A stretch of DNA of 31,096 nucleotides from Cloacimonetes bacterium UBA5284. Lineage in GTDB: Bacteria > Cloacimonadota > Cloacimonadia > Cloacimonadales > Cloacimonadaceae. The translations under genes and the position numbers were made by a program. The DNA lies in the NCBI GenBank assembly GCA_002410505.1, contig DHSO01000012.1:1-31096 (forward strand), written 5' to 3'. Shown here one piece after another: positions 6,724 to 13,175 of this stretch (position 1 is its first letter; each line of letters begins with the position of its first letter). Under the pieces are notes generated by a model. That model worked only from the letters and a program-made list of their open reading frames with translations, was not told where the DNA came from and made no database searches.

Positions 6724-9528
6724 ATGAAAAAGAATTGGCTTGTTATATTGGCCCTTATGCTGCTGGTTAGTAGTGCTTTTGCCTACGAAGTGGTAGCATA
6801 TCAAGAAGACTTTGAATCCGGCCTCGAAGGCTGGGAAATGTACGATGGTACTGAGAGCCCGAACAATTGGCATATCTATGACGATGGTGGCACTCAGGGT
6901 AACGCATGGTGGATGGGCGATCCCGCTCTGGCATCAGGCACAAACATCGGTGGATACTATGATCACCAGTATCTCGTGTTGGACACTCCTGCCCGCACGC
7001 TTACTGCCGATAACGCAACCCTTACTTTCAAGTTGAAACTTGGTCTGGAAGAAGTAGGCGGCACCGGTGAATACGACGGTTGGGATTCCGCAAACATCCG
7101 TATTTCCACTGATGGCGGATCCACTTGGACCGTTATTACCGGCAGCCCTGCCTATCACTTCGAAAGCTCATATGCTTTCGGCAGCGAACATGGCGAAGGT
7201 CCCGGCGTTCCCGGTTGGGGTGGCATCACCAATACATGGACACCAGCATCTTTTGACCTTAGCGCCTATGTGGGTCAAAGCGTAAAGATTCGTTTCGCTT
7301 TTGCCAGTGACCCTGCTTACAACACTTCAGACCAACCTGATATGTTTGGTTTCATGGTAGATGACATCGCTTTTGGCGGTTATAGCAACAATGGCGTGGA
7401 CGATGGCGACATGACCTGGAGCAGTTTGGTTCCCATCGGTGGACAGCTGTGGCATCTAGCTACTGAAGCCTCCGCACCGTCACCAACTCACGTGATGAAA
7501 AACCAAAATAATGCCAATACCTACAATCCCAATATGTTGAACTACATCGTGAGCCCCTCGATCACTCTTCCCAATGATGGCGATATCAGAGCCGACTTCA
7601 TGATCATGGGCAATTTTGAAGATGCTGATTACAGCGCTTCTGCTCCCCTGTCTATCCTGGATTACTGGGGCTGGGAAATCTCTCCCGACAACGGAGTGAC
7701 ATGGAATGCCATGAGCAATCCTTATGCCGATCCCAATGGTAGCAACTACGTGTATGTCGACACTCCAGATGCCTGGATTTCAGCCGTTGAAGCCTATACT
7801 CTCGATGGTTACATCAGCGACTTTGCCGGTCAAACCGTAAAATTCCGCTGGTATTTCAAATCCGACGATGATGCCCCTATAGGCACCGGTATGATGATTG
7901 ATGATTTCAGAATATACAACGATGTATTTATCGCTCCTCCTGAAAATCTCGCAGCTGAAGTAAACGAAGCCGACGTGACCCTGAACTGGGATGCTCCCGG
8001 CAGCGGCGGCGGCGGTGGAGAAGAAGGCTGGATCCATTATGATGGCGACAATTATGATGCCATTGGAACCGGAAGCGTAGCCGATTTCAGCGTAGCAGCC
8101 AAATGGGATGCCCTGGGCGATGTAAACAGCATCTATCCCTATGTGGGCATGAATATCACCAAAATCCAATTCTGGCCGAACGAAGCCCAATGCGATTATT
8201 CTGTTCGCATTTGGACCGGCAATCAGTCTACCTTGGTAGTGGATCAAGCAGTTGACACTGTCACTATTGGCGCCTGGAACGAAGTAACCCTTGCCACACC
8301 ATTCACCATTCCGGCTGCAACCACAATCATGGCCGGATACCGCAGCAACGCTCTTACCGGTTATCCCGCCGGTATCGATGACGGCTCTGCCACAGTGGAA
8401 GGTTATGGAAACTGGATCAATATGGGCAGCTGGTCTACCCTTACCGCTCTGGCAGACATTGCCGGAAACTGGAACATCAGAGTATATGTTGCCGATGCTG
8501 AAGGCCGCGAATACGTGATGGGTGAGCTTCCCGAAAATCAACACTTTGCCACTGGTGAATTTGCCAAAGCAAACATTAGTCGCAATCACCGCGATGTAGG
8601 CGCTTACAAGATCTATCGCGACGGCGAATTTATAAGCGAAGTAGCCGGCTCTGTAACTACATATACAGACACAAACGTAAGCGGTGGACCGCATAACTAC
8701 TATGTAACAGCTATGTACGGCGAATATGAGTCTTCTGCTTCAAACACCCAGGTTGTGTTTATAGTTCCAGAAGATCACGTGGAAACCGTAAATGACGATG
8801 GCAGTGCCGAATTTGGCTTGAGCTTGGGTTCTTCCAGACAGATGGCTGTATTGCACGACGAATTCGCCGGCGATACCGTAACCATCAAGTATATAAAAAT
8901 CTATGTGGAGACTCTCAATACTGCGCAGTTCGTCATTCGCTTATACGAGAAAGATTCCGTAACCGGACTACCCGGAACCATTGTTGGCAGCCAGATTCAG
9001 TATCCCTCCGCAAGCATCGTTCCCGGATGGAACTACATCGAAGTTCCCGACGAAAGAATCGTAGACAATGGCGAATTCTTCGTAGCTCTGATGGAAACTC
9101 CGAACCACTCAGCGATTGGCGTAGACTCCAGCACAAACGGCTTCAGCTACACCAATATGGGTACCGGTTGGACACCTTATGAAGATGGTGAGATTATGAT
9201 CCGCGCGATCGTTCAGGTTAGCAGCTCGAACAATTCAAACGTGAGCCCCGTGCTTACTTTGAGTGCCAGCAATTATCCGAACCCCTTCAACCCAGAAACC
9301 ACTATATCCTTCACCGTTCCCCAGAATGGACAAACCAGCGTGAAGGTATACAACCTGAAGGGTCAGGAAGTACGCAGCCTGCTGAACAAGGAAATGACCG
9401 CCGGCTCTAGCAGCATTGTATGGAACGGCACCGACAATTCCGGTGATAACGTAGCTAGCGGATTGTACTTTGTACGTGTTCAAAACAACGGCAAAGCAGT
9501 CACCCGCAAGATGCTGCTCTCCAAATAA
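6724..9528 (+). CDS. Large secreted modular protein with type IX-like C-terminal sorting domain
   Basis: A secreted or surface-attached protein of 934 residues. A Sec signal peptide (1-20, cleavage after SSAFA) is followed by two MAM/choice-of-anchor-J-like beta-sandwich domains, each opening with a W-rich strand and closing with VDD(I/F)(A/R) (about 25-217 and 222-400). A fibronectin-III-like start (PENLAAEV..VTLNWDAP, about 404-425) comes next, then a Gly-rich linker and an inserted beta domain (about 433-605). The second half of the FN3 fold (GAYKIYRDGEF...YYVTA, about 623-670) follows, then another beta domain (about 680-835). The C-terminal sorting module (about 845-934) carries SNYPNPFNPETTISF, VKVYNLKGQEV and GLYFVRVQNNGK. 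Such C-terminal modules direct export through a Por/type IX pathway in FCB bacteria. No catalytic motif was recognised, so adhesion or polymer binding is more likely than enzymatic activity. It has its own promoter and terminator. Confidence 0.9.
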   Translation: MKKNWLVILALMLLVSSAFAYEVVAYQEDFESGLEGWEMYDGTESPNNWHIYDDGGTQGNAWWMGDPALASGTNIGGYYDHQYLVLDTPARTLTADNATLTFKLKLGLEEVGGTGEYDGWDSANIRISTDGGSTWTVITGSPAYHFESSYAFGSEHGEGPGVPGWGGITNTWTPASFDLSAYVGQSVKIRFAFASDPAYNTSDQPDMFGFMVDDIAFGGYSNNGVDDGDMTWSSLVPIGGQLWHLATEASAPSPTHVMKNQNNANTYNPNMLNYIVSPSITLPNDGDIRADFMIMGNFEDADYSASAPLSILDYWGWEISPDNGVTWNAMSNPYADPNGSNYVYVDTPDAWISAVEAYTLDGYISDFAGQTVKFRWYFKSDDDAPIGTGMMIDDFRIYNDVFIAPPENLAAEVNEADVTLNWDAPGSGGGGGEEGWIHYDGDNYDAIGTGSVADFSVAAKWDALGDVNSIYPYVGMNITKIQFWPNEAQCDYSVRIWTGNQSTLVVDQAVDTVTIGAWNEVTLATPFTIPAATTIMAGYRSNALTGYPAGIDDGSATVEGYGNWINMGSWSTLTALADIAGNWNIRVYVADAEGREYVMGELPENQHFATGEFAKANISRNHRDVGAYKIYRDGEFISEVAGSVTTYTDTNVSGGPHNYYVTAMYGEYESSASNTQVVFIVPEDHVETVNDDGSAEFGLSLGSSRQMAVLHDEFAGDTVTIKYIKIYVETLNTAQFVIRLYEKDSVTGLPGTIVGSQIQYPSASIVPGWNYIEVPDERIVDNGEFFVALMETPNHSAIGVDSSTNGFSYTNMGTGWTPYEDGEIMIRAIVQVSSSNNSNVSPVLTLSASNYPNPFNPETTISFTVPQNGQTSVKVYNLKGQEVRSLLNKEMTAGSSSIVWNGTDNSGDNVASGLYFVRVQNNGKAVTRKMLLSK

Positions 9529-9534
9529 AATCCC

Positions 9535-9588
9535 GAACCTGAACAGGTTCCAATATATCACCCCGGTTCATCTGAGCCGGGGTTTTTT
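9535..9588 (+). terminator. Tandem hairpins with U-tract
   Basis: Just after the stop codon a perfect hairpin GAACCTG-AA-CAGGTTC (9535-9550) is followed by a 10-bp stem with one G-U pair, CCCCGGTTCA (9561-9570) with TGAGCCGGGG (9573-9582). The second stem runs straight into TTTTTT (9583-9588). This is a textbook Rho-independent terminator for the secreted-protein gene. The first hairpin may be a 3' stability element. Confidence 0.9.
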
Positions 9589-9614
9589 GCTACCTCAAAA
9601 TTCACTCTTCACAC

Positions 9615-9641
9615 CACAATTTGGCTGCGCAATTTTGTGGG
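9615..9641 (+). repeat. 27-bp interspersed repeat, copy 2
   Basis: Matches the minus strand of 7-33 at 24 of 27 bases, with the shared core TGGCTGCGCAATTTTG. Its ends CCACAA and TTGTGG are inverted repeats of each other. The two copies bracket the receptor, exporter and secreted-protein genes in opposite orientation, about 9.6 kb apart. Confidence 0.65.
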
Positions 9642-9704
9642 TGAGCGAAGCGGAACCCCGGGATAAATCTATGAGAATAAAAATACTATTGTATTTAATC
9701 CCCC

Positions 9705-9752
9705 CCCTCCCGGCCCCAAGAACCGTCGATTCTTGGCTGGGAAGAGGGAGGG
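9705..9752. repeat. Long imperfect inverted repeat
   Basis: CCCTCCC (9705-9711) pairs with GGGAGGG (9746-9752), and inside it CCAAGAA (9716-9722) pairs with TTCTTGG (9730-9736) around a 7-base loop. Read on either strand it can form a strong hairpin. It lacks a following U-tract, so it is more repeat-like than terminator-like, although it lies downstream of the addA transcript. Confidence 0.65.
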
Positions 9753-9784
9753 TATTGAGTAAAACGGCCAATATCACGCATAGA

Positions 9785-9831
9785 CCCGGGGTTCACACCC
9801 CGCTCTATCAAATATCGCCCCTCCGGGGTTT
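9785..9831. repeat. Double-hairpin GC-rich intergenic repeat
   Basis: A perfect CGGGGT-TCAC-ACCCCG hairpin is followed about 20 bases later by CCCC-TCC-GGGG, with the AT-rich bridge TCTATCAAATATCG between them. From memory, very similar two-hairpin text occurs between genes in many unrelated bacterial genomes. I cannot verify that here, so only the structure is asserted. Confidence 0.55.
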
Positions 9832-9938
9832 GGGTGACCCTGCGCTCCAGTAACTAATCGTACATTGTTAATCGAAAATCGTAAATTAGCTATCAATTCT
9901 CAATTTTCAAGTCTCAATCAAAGCGTAGCACTCCCCAG

Positions 9939-12900
9939 CTAAGAACTAAGAACTACTTGTACGTAGTGCATGCTGAATTTATAGCCCTTGAGAGCCGTAT
10001 GGGCGGCCAAAGCATCGTGGTAGCGCTCCAATTGATCGATTTCTGCTATGCCTCCGGTTTTGTAATCTATCAAAACGGCTTCAGCAGCGGCAGTATCGAG
10101 CATCAGGCGATCCACCCTGTAATGACCCAGGGCAAATTCTGTATACACTTTATCGTATTTTGGATCAAACAGATAGCTGTATTTGCGGATTTCATCTACC
10201 AATTCGCTTAGCACGCGTCTTATTTTCTGTTCTCCCAAAAGCGAGCCATAGCGCTGCATAGATTCACGCAGCGCCCGCTGATGCTCTTCGGGCCGGTCAT
10301 AACAGATGAAACTGAGGTAGTAGTGTGCCAGATCACCATACAATGCTTGCCGTTTGTCCAGATACACTTTCTTGTAATCGAGATCAAACTTAGGATTGGG
10401 CAGCGCGCTATCCCAGGGAATGCCCTTTGGTTCTGCCAGATGCAAAACCGGTTCTTGCGTCTGCTCTGCCTCAGCTTCTTTGCCCACAGATTGAGTCTCC
10501 GCCGGATAGCTCCTGAATCTGCGAAAAGAGCCATTGGGGAGGCCTTCTTCAGGATCAAAATAGCGCAGACAGGCATCTGCCAATACGATCGGTAAACTGA
10601 AGCTTTCCTCTTTACTATCCATAAATTCCTGCCAGCTTCCGTTTTTGTGATAGCTGAAGAGAATATGCAGGTTTTTCCTGGCGCGGGTAAATGCCACATA
10701 GAGGTTGTTCAGCTCTTCCAACCAGGCCTGCTTTTCTTTGTTTTCCCACAGCTCGCGGGCAGGGCTGTAGGGCAACAGGGACGCGAAATGGAAGCTGAGC
10801 GCGTAGTCTTTGATGTCCTTGAAATGATCGTCGCTATAATCCACTGCCCAATAGAAATCTTTCTCGTATTGCTTCTTTGTACTCAGATTATACAACACAA
10901 ACACCTTATCAAATTGCAGACCCTTGGATTTGTGAATGGTGAGCAGTTGAATGCCGCCTTTGCCTTCTATGCTTACTTGCGTAAAGCCTTCTTGATTCAC
11001 GTTCTCTGCCAGAAAACCCAGAAAATCCGGAATCTTCAAGCCCTGACCGGCTCCATTGATCTCCCACTGGGCGGCTATATTCAGAAAGGCCTGAAGATTC
11101 AGCAAATCCCTCTCCGGGATGCTTTCTACATTGCTCATACATATCCCGGTAATTCCCCGCAAGATCCGGTAAGGAGATTCTTGTCTCATGCTTTGAGCCA
11201 CTTCGTACAGTTCTGCAATGGCGGGATACGGCGAGAAATCCGGTTTTATCCCCTTATCCCCTGCCTGCTCGTAATTCGCGATGGCATCGATTGTGGCTTT
11301 GAGGGCGGCACTCTCCAAGAGCAGATAATCCGAACGCGTAAAAGCGAGGAAATCCAGCCAATCACCATAGCATACAAAACGCAGCCAATTAATGAGGGGG
11401 GCTACCAGCCGATGCTCGGTTATGGGCGCGCTGGGCTGAAACACTCCCTGCACACCTCGTTCTTCCAAAAGCATTTGCACAGTGGCCAGCTGGTCGCCCT
11501 TGCGGCAAATAATAGCGATCTCGGCATTTCTATCACTCTCATATTCAGGCAGGATCATCTCATCCACAAAGGACTCATATACCTTGTAGCCGGTCTTATA
11601 ATGGACGCTGTAGGGCATCGCACGCACTTCGATCGTGGTGTCGACATTGCCAATAGCCGATTCGATCTGGGAATATGGCCAATTCATACCTCGCTCTTTA
11701 AGCGCATTTGCAAGATCAGAATCGCTGAAGATGGCGTTGATAAAATCCATCATATCGCTTCCCGAGCGCCAGGATCTGGTTAAGGCTTCCGGCACCACTT
11801 CGTTTAAGGCCGGGATAATCCTGGTCAGATTCAGCAGCAGATCGCGTTCTCCCCCACGCCAGCCAAAGATGGATTGTTTCTCATCGCCCACCACCACCAA
11901 TCCGCCAAAATCTTTGCTCCCCATGCCCGCGCTGATTTCTTCCATGATGGGACGCAACATATTGAACTGAATAAGCGAAGTGTCCTGAAACTCATCGATG
12001 AGCATGAAGCGGGTGCGATGGCTCAGGAACATATAGAACTCGTTGGCCGAGTTTTCGTCGTCAAAATCAAATTCCGGCGGTTGGTTGCTGAATAGTGCTT
12101 CGAAAGTAAACCAGGCGATATCCTGATAGCTCATGTTTTTATAGCGATAGATCAGCGCATCATATTCCTTCAGGATAATCTCCCAAATGTCTTTTATCTC
12201 TTGCTCTTCAGGCAAAAAGTAGCGATAGTAGAGGTCTTCTGCCAGAGCCATCAGAGCCTCTTCGTAAAGGGCGAAACAGCCCTCTTGCGCTTCTTTGCTC
12301 AATGCTCTTTTGCTGATGAATACCTTTTTCTTGAAGACATTGAAGAGCTTCATGGCGTCCACCGGGCTTTGCAACATCATATCCAGTGCTGCACAAAAGT
12401 CTGCGGGGCTCTGTGGATCGCTGATCAAAAGGCGTCGCATGTCCGTAAGTAAGAGGTCCGCGAAGCTATTCTTGGCAGGATCTTTGATCCCTGCTTGCAT
12501 TGCCATCGCCAGACGGCTGATGGCATCCTTAAAGCCCTTGCGAGGCTGCTCCTGATAGGGACGATGAAGCTTGCAGCGACTGGAGATAAGGTAGAACAAC
12601 CAGCGGTTGTAGATCATACTTTTGAAAAACTTGGCATAATCGTCCATACTGCGCTGGACCTTGCGAGACAGCAGTTTATTGATGCGCACGCGAAATTCCG
12701 GTTTCATCAGGTGATCCAGCAAGAGCGGCATGCGCTTGTCCACCGCGTTTTCGTCGATTTCGAAGCTATCAATGCTCTTCATTGGTCTCACGATATTGCG
12801 AAAGATGCTGCCTGTGTAGCTGTCTATGGTCATGATCTGCAGCTTTTGCATGTCTTGCGAGATCTCTTGCCATGCCGATAGCAGGATGTTGCTTTCTCGC

Positions 12901-13175
12901 ATTGTAAGCCTGGTTTCGTCGCCCGGGACAAAGCGGCGCAAGGAGGGTATCAGATCACTATCCGGTTTTTGGATCAGCTCTTCCAGGTTTGTTACTATGC
13001 GTTCTCTAATCTCAGCGGTGGCCTTGCGAGTGAAAGTAAGTGCGAGAATCGAATCCAGCTGAAAATCCGGATGCTCATAGTATTTCAGGATCAGAGCAAT
13101 GTATTCCAGGGATAAACGATAGGTCTTCCCGGTACCGGCACTGGCAGTAATGATGGCATTTTGGAACTGTTTCAA
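9939..13175 (-). CDS. addA: AddA/RecB-like UvrD-family helicase-nuclease
   Basis: The helicase-nuclease subunit of an AddAB-type double-strand-break end-resection enzyme, about 1078 residues (somewhat short for AddA). Superfamily 1 helicase motifs appear in order: Walker A ASAGTGKT (11-18), LTFTRKA, LIDEFQDTS (about 393), VVGDEKQSIFGWRGG (about 427), TIHKSKGLQFD (about 742) and VAFTRARKNL (about 825). The C-terminal RecB-type nuclease shows GDLAHYYLSF and the catalytic LIDYKTGG (about 1033). The start is TTG at 13175: GGGAGGAGAA lies directly upstream, the next residues lead straight into the P-loop, and the TTG overlaps the addB stop as TTGA. Upstream in-frame codons would lie inside addB. 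The final residues VVLSS and the stop are encoded by a repeat word shared with the adjoining noncoding island. Confidence 0.93.
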   Translation of the reverse strand: MKQFQNAIITASAGTGKTYRLSLEYIALILKYYEHPDFQLDSILALTFTRKATAEIRERIVTNLEELIQKPDSDLIPSLRRFVPGDETRLTMRESNILLSAWQEISQDMQKLQIMTIDSYTGSIFRNIVRPMKSIDSFEIDENAVDKRMPLLLDHLMKPEFRVRINKLLSRKVQRSMDDYAKFFKSMIYNRWLFYLISSRCKLHRPYQEQPRKGFKDAISRLAMAMQAGIKDPAKNSFADLLLTDMRRLLISDPQSPADFCAALDMMLQSPVDAMKLFNVFKKKVFISKRALSKEAQEGCFALYEEALMALAEDLYYRYFLPEEQEIKDIWEIILKEYDALIYRYKNMSYQDIAWFTFEALFSNQPPEFDFDDENSANEFYMFLSHRTRFMLIDEFQDTSLIQFNMLRPIMEEISAGMGSKDFGGLVVVGDEKQSIFGWRGGERDLLLNLTRIIPALNEVVPEALTRSWRSGSDMMDFINAIFSDSDLANALKERGMNWPYSQIESAIGNVDTTIEVRAMPYSVHYKTGYKVYESFVDEMILPEYESDRNAEIAIICRKGDQLATVQMLLEERGVQGVFQPSAPITEHRLVAPLINWLRFVCYGDWLDFLAFTRSDYLLLESAALKATIDAIANYEQAGDKGIKPDFSPYPAIAELYEVAQSMRQESPYRILRGITGICMSNVESIPERDLLNLQAFLNIAAQWEINGAGQGLKIPDFLGFLAENVNQEGFTQVSIEGKGGIQLLTIHKSKGLQFDKVFVLYNLSTKKQYEKDFYWAVDYSDDHFKDIKDYALSFHFASLLPYSPARELWENKEKQAWLEELNNLYVAFTRARKNLHILFSYHKNGSWQEFMDSKEESFSLPIVLADACLRYFDPEEGLPNGSFRRFRSYPAETQSVGKEAEAEQTQEPVLHLAEPKGIPWDSALPNPKFDLDYKKVYLDKRQALYGDLAHYYLSFICYDRPEEHQRALRESMQRYGSLLGEQKIRRVLSELVDEIRKYSYLFDPKYDKVYTEFALGHYRVDRLMLDTAAAEAVLIDYKTGGIAEIDQLERYHDALAAHTALKGYKFSMHYVQVVLSS

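Larger units (their letters stand above)
9589..9938. other. Noncoding repeat island
   Basis: No gene is supported across these 350 bases. From left to right it holds the second copy of the 27-bp repeat (9615-9641), an 8-C tract (9700-9707), a long inverted repeat (9705-9752), a CCCGGGGTTCACACCCCG hairpin with a following CCCCTCCGGGG hairpin (9785-9831), AT-rich words (TAATCGTACATTGTTAATCG, CAATTCTCAATTTTC) and finally the word CTAAGAA/CTAAGAA next to the addA stop. It looks like an accumulation site of several unrelated short interspersed repeats. Confidence 0.7.

Noticed and set aside
9470..9853. 127-codon frame over the terminator and repeats
   Set aside because: It starts inside the secreted-protein gene in another frame and crosses a strong terminator and repeat hairpins.
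10647..11783. 378-codon frame on the plus strand
   Set aside because: Antisense to addA, which has all helicase motifs in the same span.
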